Source: Cannabis sativa (Eukaryota > Streptophyta > Magnoliopsida > Rosales > Cannabaceae). Taken from it: a stretch of 64,000 bases of DNA. A program made the position numbers and the translations under genes. Positions 38,639 through 53,559 of the stretch are shown piece after piece. Location of the stretch: the NCBI RefSeq assembly GCF_029168945.1, contig NC_083605.1, positions 72,372,969 to 72,436,968 on the forward strand, in the 5' to 3' direction. Each line of letters begins with the position of its first letter. The first letter of the stretch is position 1. The notes beneath the pieces are model-generated. The model did not search any database. It was not told the origin of the DNA and worked only from the letters and a program-made list of their open reading frames with translations.

Positions 38639-38703
38639 GAAATTTGGTACATAGCAAATGTGGTGTTAAATTTGGCACAACATTTGTTATGTGCCAAATT
38701 TAC
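38639..38703. repeat. hairpin-forming inverted repeat
   Basis: Arms AAATTTGGTACATAGCAAATG and CATTTGTTATGTGCCAAATTT are inverted copies with two mismatches, separated by about 20 bp that itself contains AAATTTGGCA. Likely part of a MITE; the following 600 bp has related TTTGTACTAAATTTGA phrases. Confidence 0.6.
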
Positions 38704-39398
38704 ATCACCTTTTAGCACACTATTGTAACATATTTTTTTTTTTTTCTAAGTGAGATATCTTATATCTTTGTATCACTTATTTGCTTCTATAATATATCTA
38801 TTGGAGATGCTCCAATATTTTTTAGACTATCTCTAATGGAAGATATAAAATTTGTACTAAATTTGATACCAAAATGAATTTGTGCTATATTTGACCCACT
38901 ATTTACAATTATTTTCCAACACACAAGATGTAAAATAAGAAAAAATATAATTGATTATATTGATGGTCATTTAATATTTTATTAAGAATATACAAAAGTT
39001 ATTAATTTTTATTCTTTTATTATTTAAATAATGGTAATATGGTAAATAAAAAAGGTAAAGTTTAGTAAATGTCAATTAATCATAATAATGTGAGACATTA
39101 TACTAAATAAAAAAGTATATTTATTTTAGACTAAATTTAACACAATGATATATTTTGTATCTAATTTAATACAATTTTTAGCATGTGTCAAATTTAACAC
39201 ACTTTTAGAGTAATAATATAACACATTTTCTTAAATATACTATTAGAGTAGTAATAATATAGCAATATACCACATTTTCTTAAATATATAGCAATACACA
39301 CTTTTTATAACATCATTATAAAATTATAAATGCTCTAACATTAGCTTTATTCTTTCCATAATTTGGTGTGAATCTCAGTAATTTCTCTCATTTTAAGA

Positions 39399-40160
39399 AG
39401 GATAAATATTATTTTGGATCCTGTATTTTGCAAAAGTTATTAATTAGACTCTCTATTTTGTTAAATGATAAAATAAACTCTGTATTTTTAGGGTAAATAC
39501 TATTTTGGACCCTCTGTTTTACAAAAGTTACCAATTGGACCCTGTGTTTTGTTAAATGATAAAATGGACCCTGTATTTTCTAAAATAGTACAAATAGGAC
39601 CCTGAATTGATTTTTTGTCAAAATAAAGTTTAATTATAATCCGATCTAAAAGTGCTATATGACAAAACTGTTTACATTTTTTTGTATCTGTTCGTATTAA
39701 GCATTGTCTTCAAGTTGGTTGTATTAAAAAAAAGTTATCAAAAATTAAGCTCAGGGTCCTTTTTTTACTATTTTAGAAAATACAGGGTCCATTTTGTTAT
39801 TTAACAAAACACAGGGTTTAATCTGTAACTTTTGCAAAACACAGGGTCCAAAATGGTATTTACCCTTTCTAAAATTGTACAAATAAGACCCTAAACTAAT
39901 TTTTTATCAAAATAAAACTTAATAATAATTTGATTTAGAGATGTTATGATAAATTTAGTTACATTTACTGTAACTGTTCGTGTTAAAAATTGTCTTAAAG
40001 TTAAGTTAATTTTATTAAAAAATAAAATTATTAAAAATTAAATTCATGGTCTTATTTTTACTATTTTAAAAAATATAAAGTCTATTTTATTATTTAACAA
40101 AATAAAAATTTCAATTAATAATTTTTACAAAACACGAAATCTAAAATAGTATTTAACCTT
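39399..40160. repeat. MITE of the GGATAAATA family (outer, older copy 2)
   Basis: The left part 39399-39490 (GGATAAATATTATTTTGGATC) and the right part 39867-40160 (..CTAAAATAGTATTTAACCTT) are the two halves of one decayed element. It is split by a younger copy of the same family. Phrases such as AAATGATAAAATAAACTCTG and CAAATAAGACCCTAAACTAA align with the inner copy. Confidence 0.85.
39491..39866. repeat. MITE of the GGGTAAATA family nested in its own kind (copy 3)
   Basis: The ends GGGTAAATACTATTTTGGACC and GGTCCAAAATGGTATTTACCC are perfect inverted copies apart from one or two bases. About 100 bp of both arms pair (TGTATTTTCTAAAATAGTAC against its inverse). A 3-bp TTT duplication is possible but not provable in this T-rich site. 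Confidence 0.88.
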
Positions 40161-40399
40161 CCAAAGTAAACAAATATTGCCCATAAGTAAACATGACGCT
40201 AGAGAAGTGTGTTTAGAGTTGTGATCTCTTCTCAGGAGAGGGATAGTGTCTAGTGAATAGTGAGAGTGTTATAGTGTTACAAGACCAACCCCTCAAATCA
40301 AAATACTAGACTTAGTCGTATGATCAGTCAACTCTTCTGGCCCACTACAGTCACCATTACTTGGGTTTTCTTTGTTTGTTTGATCTTGATCTTGAATTG

Positions 40400-40450
40400 A
40401 TGTTGATAGGCATGGAGCTTTGGACTCTACTTATGCTGAGACAGAATTAA
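40400..40450 (+). promoter_or_regulatory. upstream ORF before the second BSK gene
   Basis: ATG at 40400 with a second in-frame ATG at 40412 gives a 16-codon frame ending TAA at 40450, 20 bp before the main ATG at 40471 and in a different frame. It matters only if this leader is transcribed as one exon. Confidence 0.4.
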
Positions 40451-40470
40451 GTGAAGTGAATTTCTCTCAC

Positions 40471-44532
<4,062 letters not shown>

Positions 44533-46077
44533 ACGCAAGTCTTTTGAACAAACAAAACAGGTCCTTTTTTTCATTAACTTTGTCGATCGAAATAGGAAGT
44601 GAAGTAGAGAAAAATGAAATGCAAGTAATAGAGGTTAGTTCTCTTGAGAAAATTATGCTAAATATCAGGTTGTCTATATACTTAGTAAATTAGTCAGTAG
44701 TAACAGAGGCTTGAGCTATGTATAATAGACTCATCTATAGATGAAGTTGTTAAATATTATGTTTTTATTAGTTGATTTCTTTGAAATACCAGATGATCTT
44801 GCTCTTGTGTTATCGAAATGTCAATGGTGGAAAAAATTGACTTAGTAAAAGTTTCTTGAGCTGTTAATAATTTTGAAAAGTTACAATTATAGCAGATTCA
44901 TTTTTAGCTAAACATATTAAAAGAGAAGAAAATAAACACAGAGAATTACAAGTATCTGTAATCTCTGATCTATCCCTGTAAATGGTTTGAACCCTTTTGG
45001 TGGTGGTGGTGCAATCAAAGGTTGACTTTGATTATTAGTGATGAAGAATATGATCAATGAATCAGGATTTGTTGCTGGGATTAACTCATCTCTATGAAAA
45101 TTAATATTTTTATTAGATTAAACTTAAGGTGCTAAATTGTTAGATTATTTGGTTAAAAGACTGTTATGAGCATTAAGCACTGCGTTTTAATCAAATAGAA
45201 CATGGCAATTTGAGATAAAAAAGGTTAATAATTTGTTTGGAACAGAAAATAATTATAGTTGTTCTTAGTTTTGAATGATTTTTTAGGGTGGAGAATTAAC
45301 TTTGATTGTCTTCAAATCGTTTCCATTGTCAAAATTTAAATTGTTACTACATGCATCATTTATGCCTATCTTATAAAAATTTGGGATTCTCCCATATCTG
45401 AATATGGAGAGCTAAACTAACCCTACTACTAGAGCAATAGCAGAGTAGTGTTGCAACGCCATTATTGCACTACTCTAAAATGGTATTTTTGCGTCGGACA
45501 AGGCTAGACTTTCTAAACACTTCAACCCACCCCACCCATCCACCAACTACTTCCTAAACACCTCAACCAGCCATGTCTATATCAACAGCCCATAACACAA
45601 CTCTACACCACCCAAGCCGAGTCGAAAAAGGAAACCCCGTCCCCATCGAAGGTCACCTTTGCCAACAAACCTAGTCCCCGGTCCCAACACTCTCTCATCC
45701 CCGCACCCAAGGAGAATGACTCCAAAGAAGAGAATCACAATACGAAGGAAAAGTTGGGATAGACAATCACATAGATGGCTTGGTTGGAAAAGGGTTATAG
45801 AAAACCCTAGCATAGAAGATAAGAATGGTTGTTAAAGATTTTTTATGAGAAAATAAAAATTAATATCATTTCAAAATAAATAAATAAAACATCATAAATA
45901 ACAATATCAACCAAAAATATTCAAAAGGTGATTAAAAGATGATCTTCATATATAAATATATTTATATAAATTTCAATTCAAAACCCTAAAAAAATTTCAA
46001 CCTAACCCTAAAACTTCTTTTCTCTTAATAGCCCTAATCTATCAGATAAGACTAAGAAGATGGATGAATCAAACTAA
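44533..46077. other. intergenic DNA downstream of the BSK pair
   Basis: No gene recognised. A GC-rich stretch at about 45500-45800 (CCACCCCACCCATCCACC, CCCGGTCCCAACAC) contrasts with its surroundings and has a 78-codon minus-strand frame without recognisable motifs. It may be the interior of an unrecognised transposon. Confidence 0.5.
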
Positions 46078-46464
46078 CTATAGTCGCATCTTCTTAAATA
46101 GACATTCAATGGTGACCAAAGAACTAGAATTATTAGTGGTACAATTTTCATGTTCCATCAATGTATAACTTTTTCCAGTAAATGGTTTAAATTGATCACT
46201 AGATTCACTACTACTTGATTCATCATGAATTAATGGTGTATTGGTTATTGGGTTTCCATCGAGACGATAACTAATTCCAGTAAAAGCCCTAAAGTAGGAA
46301 TTATCTTTTTTCATCTTGTTCTTTTTTAGAGTATTAATACAAATAATTTGATGACGATTCTCAATGATGTCAGCTTCTTCATTAACTTCTTTTTTCTCTA
46401 TGTTATCCTTTCTATTATTCTTCATATCAAAATTTGAATTGTTGGATTGCTTTCTTTTCGTCAT
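46078..46464 (-). CDS. small protein with two UFD1/SHP-like motifs
   Basis: An intact single-exon frame of 128 codons starts at a real ATG (46464) and is flanked by AT-rich DNA. The N-terminal half is Lys/Asn/Glu-rich and likely disordered (MTKRKQSNN, KKEVNEEAD). Residues 58-70 (FRAFTGISYRLDG) and 92-102 (FKPFTGKSYTL) are two copies of one motif. They resemble the F-x-G-x-x-x-x-L (SHP/BS1) boxes with which UFD1, p47 and Derlins bind CDC48/p97, and in particular the FTG..RLDG tail of UFD1 proteins. No UFD1 double-psi barrel is present, so this is either a small stand-alone CDC48-binding protein, a split-off UFD1 tail, or an orphan. Function is inferred only from the motifs. The ends of the gene are not known. 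Confidence 0.5.
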   Translation of the reverse strand: MTKRKQSNNSNFDMKNNRKDNIEKKEVNEEADIIENRHQIICINTLKKNKMKKDNSYFRAFTGISYRLDGNPITNTPLIHDESSSSESSDQFKPFTGKSYTLMEHENCTTNNSSSLVTIECLFKKMRL

Positions 46465-47337
46465 AGTAATTTTTTTTTAATAAAACTAAAAATAATTATA
46501 ACTATATATGTTTACGTGATATATATAAATATATATAATTATATATAGGTGATGATAATCAATGTGAGTGTATTTAGTATATGGTAAAATCTATATATAG
46601 GTAAGGATTCGTTAAATCCTATTCTTATTATTATTATAATTATTATCTCTATCCGAAATAATCTCTTTAATTATCATTTAGAATTTTTTTTCATATTATA
46701 TTTTTTTTTGAGAGAACTTATTATAATTATTTGAATTTATTTTAGAAATTTGATTCATTTTTAATTATTTTTTTAATGAATGATATCGCTTCTATCTTTC
46801 AAATTTGAAAAAAAATCGAAAATATATTCTGATAAGTTTGTTTTAATTTTTTTTTTAAATGATAAGTTTTGTTAGTATTTTGGATATTTAAATAAGAATA
46901 TATATATATATTTCAAAAATAAGTATGTTATTACTTACGAGCATAAAATATTTGAATTGATATTTTTATGGATTTTATTTGATATATTTGTATGTAAAGA
47001 TAAAAAAAGATTTTTACACATCTTATATACATAATAATTAGAAAAATAATTACAAAAATACATTTGAGAATTTTAATTACAAAACTTTGTGTCACCATCT
47101 ATATACTAGATTCAAAATTAATGCATACCAAAATCTAAAAACTAGAAAAATACGAGGTTATTTAGTTTTAATTTTTAAAATTGAGAATAAAAAATAATTT
47201 TTTTTGTAATTTTAAAAAGTTAAATAGTGTTTGACTTAGTTTTTTTTTCTTTCTTTCTTTTTTTTTTTTTTTAAAAAAAAAACAAATCAATACTCTACAC
47301 CATACCATGACATGAACCCATCCTACCTTGACTAGAC
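46465..47337. other. AT-rich intergenic DNA, nothing recognised
   Basis: Poly-A/T rich; it serves as the upstream region of the 46078-46464 ORF but shows no convincing TATA or site cluster. Confidence 0.55.
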
Positions 47338-47515
47338 CCCAGACCCGGATCATGCACCCAAGCTCGGGTCCGATGTCTAGGGTCGGGTCTGGGTCCAAGT
47401 CCTGTGATTTGGGTCCGAGTTTGGAGTCAGGGTTCGGGGTTTGGGTTTAGGGTCCGAGGTCTGGGTCCAGTTCAGGGTTCGGGCCCAAGCTAAGGGTCTG
47501 GGTCTAGAGTCTAGT
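47338..47515. repeat. GGGTCYGGG-type minisatellite
   Basis: A GC-rich block of degenerate short repeats (GGGTCCGA, GGGTCTGGGTCC, GGGTTTAGGGTCC) lies between A/T-rich flanks that look like inverted arms (TTTTTAAAATTGAGAATAAAAA and TTTTTAAAAATCTATTTTTAA). It is not a true telomere repeat: only one GGGTTTAGGG is present. Confidence 0.75.
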
Positions 47516-48492
47516 TCACGATATGTAAGTAAAAATGTAAAAAAGAATATATTAGACAAATGTATTTTTGAAAATAAAAAACAACATTTAGATGTTTTCT
47601 GTTTTCTAGTTTTTTAAATCTCAGTTTTTAAAAATCTATTTTTAAAAAATTTGGCCGAATGCCTCTATTAATTTTTAAAAATTATTTTTTAATTTTTTGA
47701 AAAATTATAATCTGAAAATAGTTTTTAAATTATAAAGCTGTAGATTACCAATTTTTTTCTTTGTCTGTGTATTCAAATTTCAAAGTAATATTTTAATTAC
47801 TTACAATTTTTTAATGACATATTACATAAATTATAATAATAAAAATAAAAAGTGATATAAGTTAATAAATATAGGCATATTAGATAAGATTTTTTTTTTA
47901 AAAAATGATACTTAATGTAATTGGAGTCACATGATAATTTAAAAAATAATAATAATAAAAAAAATTAGTGATTGAAGGCCATGGACAAAAAGTTTTTTTT
48001 TTTCCTTTTTCTTTTTAAGAAAAACTTATGTTTGTAGTTGGAAATATTTTAAATTTGGTATTTCAGAAAAAAAAATAATTGACTTTTTTTTTTCTCAATA
48101 AAATCTAAAAATATTATATTTCTAAAAAGCAAATTAGGCTTACTTTAATAATAGTTGTATTTTTTTTAGTAAATAAAAATAAAAATCTAAAATATAGTAT
48201 TTTTTTTTTTGGGGGATTTTTTATCCAAAGAAATGTTTAGAAGATGGGTCCTATTCACACCTTTAAATAAGTAATAATATATGGACATATAAATCACACT
48301 CATATGATAAGTCATTTTAACAAGTGTAGTCCATTTTAAATAAAAATAATTGGCTAAATTTGTCACATAGATATGTGTTAAGTTTATGTGTAGTTTTTGC
48401 TACTCATACCATTTTTTTTAAAATAATAATATATGTACACATAAATTACACATAAATGTTAGCAAGTTAGTATGTGTCATATTTATATACAA
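47516..48492. other. AT-rich intergenic DNA, nothing recognised
   Basis: Long A/T runs, short frames only. GTCATATTTATATACAAATAAAAAT leads directly into the next MITE. Confidence 0.6.
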
Positions 48493-48501
48493 ATAAAAAT
48501 A

Positions 48502-48867
48502 GAAAAAATTACATTTTTTTTTGCAAGAAAATAAGTTCTAGGAAGATTTACATTAACTATTATTTTCGACAATTCTTTTTTACATATTTACAAGGTTTTT
48601 TTTATATATATTTTTACGGTATTCATCAAAATAACACAAAACTATCAAGAAAATCACATACAAATAACATCCAAACAACATTAAAACAACATAAAAAAAC
48701 AATATACAAATAATAAAGAACCAACAACAAAATAACAAAAATACAACATAAAAATGAATACATCAAAAAATAATATTTATGTAAATAAAATCTTAAAAAT
48801 CATAAAAATTTTTAAAATTCCGTACAACTGTATTTTTGTAATTTTTTATTATTTTTTAAATAATCCC
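48502..48867 (+). repeat. Mutator-type MITE, copy 3
   Basis: It runs from GAAAAAATTACAT to AAATAATCCC and is flanked by a perfect 9-bp target duplication ATAAAAATA (48493-48501 and 48868-48876). It shares the family's AACAACATAAAA blocks, TTTATGTAAATAAAATC and TTCCGTACAACTGTATT. Confidence 0.88.
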
Positions 48868-49204
48868 ATAAAAATAAGGAATAAGTTGAGAAGTATCTTT
48901 TTTTTTTTATTACACATCAACTAAATATAGCTACAAAATAATTTTAATTGATATATATCTTCTTTTATAATCAAAATATCAAATATAAACTCACATAATT
49001 TATGAAAATTAGAATCCCTAATGTGTATAATAGGAATATAACTAATAAAATTGAATACAAATTAAAAGAAAAAAAAAATAAATAAAAATTAAAATAAAAA
49101 TAAAAAATAAATATACAATATAATTTCTTTAAAAAATAATTGATTAAATTAACTTACTAATATATATGTGTCACTTACCATTATATTTATGTATCGAGAA
49201 ATCC

Positions 49205-49375
49205 TAAAGGGCACCAGTGGTGTCTAACATCCTCTATGGGTCAATATTACTATTGGTCTAACTAAGTATCGGGTCTCATATAATTTAATATAATATCTTT
49301 TAGAGAGTATCGTTAGCGAATCGCAACACGACATGTCGAGAAGGTGCTAGGCACCACTTGTGACTAATAGCAATC
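49205..49375. repeat. small MITE related to the one in BSK intron 9
   Basis: Ends GGGCACCAGTGGTGTCTA and GTGCTAGGCACCACTTGTGA are imperfect inverted copies. The centre contains ATATTACTATTGGTCTAACT, AGTATCGGGTCTCAT and AATCGCAACAC, shared with 44036-44165. Confidence 0.65.
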
Positions 49376-49387
49376 CTATTATATTTA

Positions 49388-50729
49388 GGGTTATTTGCGG
49401 CAAAACCTCCTAAAGTGGACAGGTTTTTGCAACTAACTCCCTAATCTAAAATTTTGGTGGTAAAACTACCTAAACCACTAGTCCGTTAGCAGTTAGCCAT
49501 TTCCATCCATTTTTGGCTGTTAAGTGCCAGGTTGGAATGTCCACGTGTACACAGTGTACACGTGACACAATTTTATTAGTCCACGTAAAAAATTATTTTA
49601 AAAAATAAAAAATTAATTTAAAATTAAAAAATAATTGTAAATAAAAAAATAATTTTTTTTCTTTCTTTCTTTTTCTCCTTTCTTTCTTTTTCTTTTTCTT
49701 TCTTTTTTTCTTTTCTTTCTTGCAAACAGTCTTTCTCGATCCCCCTCTCTCAGCACTCGATCCCCACCTCTCTCAATCTCAGCCATCACTCTCGCTCTAT
49801 CACTCTGCCCAGACCACCGCCCACACCACAACCACCCTTACTCCGCCCAGACCACCCTTCCTCCACCCAGACCACCACTGCCCACCACAACCGAACTGCC
49901 CACACCACCAAAACCACTTCTACACACCAAAACCATCACCGAAACCTCTTTTTCAGATCCAAACAAAACCCCACATCCGAATCTAAACACATCAAAGAGA
50001 CCTCAGATTAAAGAGAAATAAAATTGCAACTAACGGAGAAAGAAAATCGCAAGGGCGAGAGAGAGGGCTTACTGAACACGAGGCTCGTGAGGTGTGGGGT
50101 TCTGCGACGGGGCTCGCGAGATCGGAGATCTGTCGATCTCCTCCTTGGTGTCAGGCGAGGCTTGTGAGGGTGGAGAACTGTGGTGGCCGCCCAAGGGGGT
50201 TTTGAAAACCCTAGATTGAAAACGAGAAAGAGAGAGGAGATCGAGAGAGAGTGATGTAGAGAGAGAGAGGGTTTGTGTTTGTTTCAAACGAAAGAAAAAG
50301 AAAAAAAACAGAAAAAAACAGAGAGGAGATCGAGAGAGAGAGTGATGTAAAGAGAGAGGGTTTGTTTCAGACGAAAGAAAAAGAAAAAACCAGAAAAAAA
50401 AAGAAAGAAAAAGAAAAAGAAAGAAAGGAAAAGAAAAAAAAGAAAAAAAAATTATTTAATTTTTTATTTATATATATTTTTTTAATTTTAAATATTTTTT
50501 TATTTTTTTATTTTTTTTAATTAATTTTTTAGGTGGACCAATAAAATTGTGCCACGTGTATACTGTGTACACGTAGACATTCTAACCTGGCACTTAACAG
50601 CCAAAAATGGATGGAAATGACTAATTGCTAACGGACTAGTGGTTTAGGTAGTTTTACCACCAAAATTTTAGATTAAGGAATTAGTTGCAAAAACTTATCC
50701 ACTTTAGGAGGTTTTGCCGCAAATAACCC
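49388..50729. mobile_element. Mutator-like element with ~200-bp TIRs
   Basis: The ends are GGGTTATTTGCGGC and GCCGCAAATAACCC. About 200 bp of each arm pair, including TTTTGGTGGTAAAACTACCT and TGTTAAGTGCCAGGTT with their inverses. A perfect 9-bp target duplication TTATATTTA lies at 49379-49387 and 50730-50738, diagnostic of Mutator transposition. The 0.9-kb interior is compositionally mixed: C/T-rich (CTTTCTTTTTCT, ACCACCGCCCACACC) then GA-rich, with GC-rich gene-like sequence at 50070-50220 (CGAGGCTTGTGAGGG). No transposase. It may be a Pack-MULE carrying a gene 5' region, but no donor was recognised. Confidence 0.93.
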
Positions 50730-50759
50730 TTATATTTATGCATAGATCAATATGGGTTT

Positions 50760-51380
50760 ATGATTATGTCATTCTCATCATCCACTATTCACCAAGCCAG
50801 TTGTATCCAGCGTGGATCCAAGTGGCTCAGCTGCCCATCTACGTCTCAGGGGTAAAACCGTCCAGAAACAAAAAGTATTTGATGACATCATAATTAATTC
50901 CAAAGATTACTATTTATTTAATTATTTTCTATATAAAATGATTCTGTAAATTAAGACAGAAGGAACAGCCGTGAATCTTCAACAACAACCACCCACCATA
51001 GCCATACCACAGGTCATTCATCTCTCTTCCATTTCTCCCTCCTTCAATTATAATTATTATTATTATTCTTATTACATTGTCCAATTTAATCTGATTACAG
51101 AAATTTGATGTTGAAGATGGGTAAAATCAATATATATAATATAAATATTAAGCTTTGTTTGGGTCTTTTGACTATGGTCTCCGTAAGACTCTGGTTTTCA
51201 AAGTTTTCTTTTTTATTTATTTAATTTTGTTATAAAAAACCCAGAATACCCTATTAAGCTTAGAGGGTTCAGATTGAATTTGATTGAGATCTAATCAAAG
51301 ATGGTCAAAAATGTTTCTTGGATTTTTATGTAATAAGGTTGATTTGAAATGCAGGAATAGCCAGTCTTGTTTGACATTTT
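50760..51380 (+). promoter_or_regulatory. promoter and probable spliced leader of the small gene
   Basis: CTATATAAAA at 50929-50939 is a good TATA box. Upstream lie TGATGACATCATAA (about 50880, a bZIP-like palindrome) and CTACGTCTCAG. A leader exon would start about 50960 and end at ...ACCACAG (51012). An intron 51013-51354 (GT...GCAG, rather weak 5' site GTCATT) is followed by the exon with the ATG at 51381. This is inference from sequence only. Confidence 0.5.
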
Positions 51381-51605
51381 ATGGATATCAGAACACATTG
51401 TGAGGATGAGATTTCAGAGGATGTAACAAGAGCATTGCTCATTGCAATTTCTTACTCTTTACCTGAAAAAAAGGCTTTGGATTTGACCAAATCATCTGAT
51501 TCATTCAATGCCGTAGAAGGTGTCGCCATGTTTAATGGCGATTTAATCGATTATTATCGGTCTGAACTGATTTCCATTTCCAATTCGGAATCTGGTGATG
51601 TTTAA
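51381..51605 (+). CDS. small protein of unknown function (74 aa)
   Basis: An intact frame starts at a true ATG: acidic N-terminus (MDIRTHCEDEISEDV), a helix-like ALLIAISYSLPEKKALDL, and a Ser-rich acidic C-terminus (SISNSESGDV). No signal peptide or membrane segment is seen. The promoter-like and leader arrangement upstream, and base composition richer than the flanks, support a real gene. I do not recognise the family. Confidence 0.6.
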   Translation: MDIRTHCEDEISEDVTRALLIAISYSLPEKKALDLTKSSDSFNAVEGVAMFNGDLIDYYRSELISISNSESGDV

Positions 51606-52868
51606 AATCTGAGTACTAAACAGATTGGGATTCCATCAACATTTTCAATTCAGAAATCATAATGTAATATAGACAATTCTTCTTCACTATTATTTGGAGA
51701 TGTATTATAAATTACTTTAAATTTCTTGTAAAGAAAGCTTTGGAGGAAGTTGAATCTAATTACCATGGTTGAGGATTCAAACACCTTCATCTGTACATAT
51801 TGTATACATTATATCATACTGTATATATATATATATATATATTGATGAATATTATATTGTAATTGTTGTATATTGTGTGCCTTATATTGGGTTGTTTTGT
51901 TGTTCTTAAATAGTTGTACAATTTAGTGTACAAAATTCAGGTGGAGTATAGAGTTTTGAAATTGTGATTTCCTTAAATGCTAAATTGATCTTTAAGATTA
52001 CACCAAACAAATTTACTTTGAATTATTTGATCAGAAAAGTATTTGTATAAGGACTCAAAAATTATTTAAATAAATACTCTAAATACATCAGAACTTATCT
52101 TAATTTTAAGTGACAATTCAGATTATTAGATGATGAGACGATATAAATTATTGCAGGTTAGGATTATGAAAGATAAATGCAAGTCAAAATTGGATCGAAT
52201 CCAAATAACACGATTATTATTTGAGTTAAATTAGAATTAATGCATGTGATACGAAATCAACAGCTAATTTATATCCAATATATTATTTAAATTATTAATT
52301 TATATTTAATCATTATTTATTTTTATAGAAAAATATATAAATTAGAAAGAAAATTGCTTATTGATATAAAAAAATTTTACTCATTGTATTATTAATTTCT
52401 GATAAATTATTTTAATTAATCAATATTATCCCTACAAGAAAAATTAATATTATTTAATTGTAACTTCATATATATTTTTGTTTAGTATGTTATTTAAATG
52501 AGTAAAAAAATTGATATAATTAAAAATATATATAAAAATTAAATATAAGATACCAACCATGTTAATCGATATGTATTGTAATATAAGGATAGTTTACATA
52601 CAAACACAACACGAGAACCCAAGTCGGGTTAATATTGAAATTTTTTAATACAAAATATATATGGGTCAGGTTAGGATTAACTAATTAAACATATCAACTT
52701 ATATAATACGAACATAAATATAATACGGCAATACGAATTGCTACTCCTATATACAAATAGGCTTTAGGGACCCAGACCTGACTTATAAAAACCCTACCAT
52801 ATCAACCAACGGTGATAGGCTATTATCAGGCTTAGCCCTAAGCTAAGACGGGCTAGGCCCATGTCTAG
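51606..52868. other. 3' region of the small gene, then AT-rich DNA
   Basis: The first 350 bp is likely 3' UTR, with AATAAT-type signals and an (AT)n run at about 51822-51842. After that no gene. A short GGGCTAGGCCCATG / AGGGCCCAT piece near 52845-52885 resembles hAT MITE ends but has no partner. Confidence 0.55.
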
Positions 52869-53289
52869 GGCCCATCTAAATTTAGGGCCCAAAACTTTTA
52901 TATAGTATACTTTTAGGGAAATTTACATGGTATATTAACTTTTGCTATTTTTTTACAAAAATACTGTCAGGCGCTATTGTTTATTTTTTTACTGTGTTTT
53001 TTTATAAGTTTCATACTGCAGTATACTGTGTTAAGTTTTCACTGGTGTTCTACTGGTGTTTTTTAGTTGTTCTTCTGTTGTTTTGAGTTATTCTGTTTTG
53101 TGTTCTAATGGTGTTTTATAAAAATACAGTATTTTTAAAAACTTTTTCGTGTGATAGTATTTTTGTAAAAATTAACCCAAATTCTAGTATTGTTGTAAGT
53201 TTTCTTACTTTTTATGTATTGAAAAAAGTAGTACTTTTGTAAGGCCCACCTAAATTTAGGGCCCAAAACTTTTATATAGTATACTTTTA
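52869..53289. repeat. 46-bp direct repeats flanking a MITE
   Basis: The segment GGCCCATCTAAATTTAGGGC...ATACTTTTA at 52869-52914 recurs at 53243-53289 with one base change. The MITE at 52916-53204 lies between. The sequence just before the second copy (TATTGAAAAAAGTAGTACTTTTGTAA) is also echoed just after it. Confidence 0.85.
52916..53204 (+). repeat. short Mutator-type MITE, subtype 2, copy 1
   Basis: It begins GGGAAATTTACATGG and ends GTTGTAAGTTTTC. The flanking 9-mers ATACTTTTA / TTACTTTTT match at 7 of 9. The interior phrases TTAAGTTTTCACTGGTGTTC and AAAAATACAGTATTTTT are shared with 61720-62000. Confidence 0.78.
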
Positions 53290-53559
53290 TATATTGAAAA
53301 AAATAGTGTTTTTGTAAAAAAATTGTGAAAAGAAACCTAATAATACTCACAATTTACTTTAGAACACAAAGAAAAAAATTCTTGGACCCATTGTTACTCA
53401 CAATTATGCTACATGAAAATATTACATGGACTTATTAGTAACTTGCTCTAATAATTTCATAGAATTTATAAATATGTAATTATCTAAAAATAAATGGATT
53501 TGGAATAACAATTTTGATTCATTTTAGTGAAAATTACATGAAATATGGAATTTCATAAC

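Noticed and set aside
40420..40470. N-terminal extension of BSK copy 2
   Set aside because: The in-frame upstream sequence begins at TTG, not ATG. Copy 1 and the BSK lipid-anchor motif both place the start at 40471.
49613..50520. Ser/Pro- and Lys-rich frames inside the 49388 element
   Set aside because: They derive from CT- and GA-rich low-complexity stretches. No start context, domain or continuity supports a gene.
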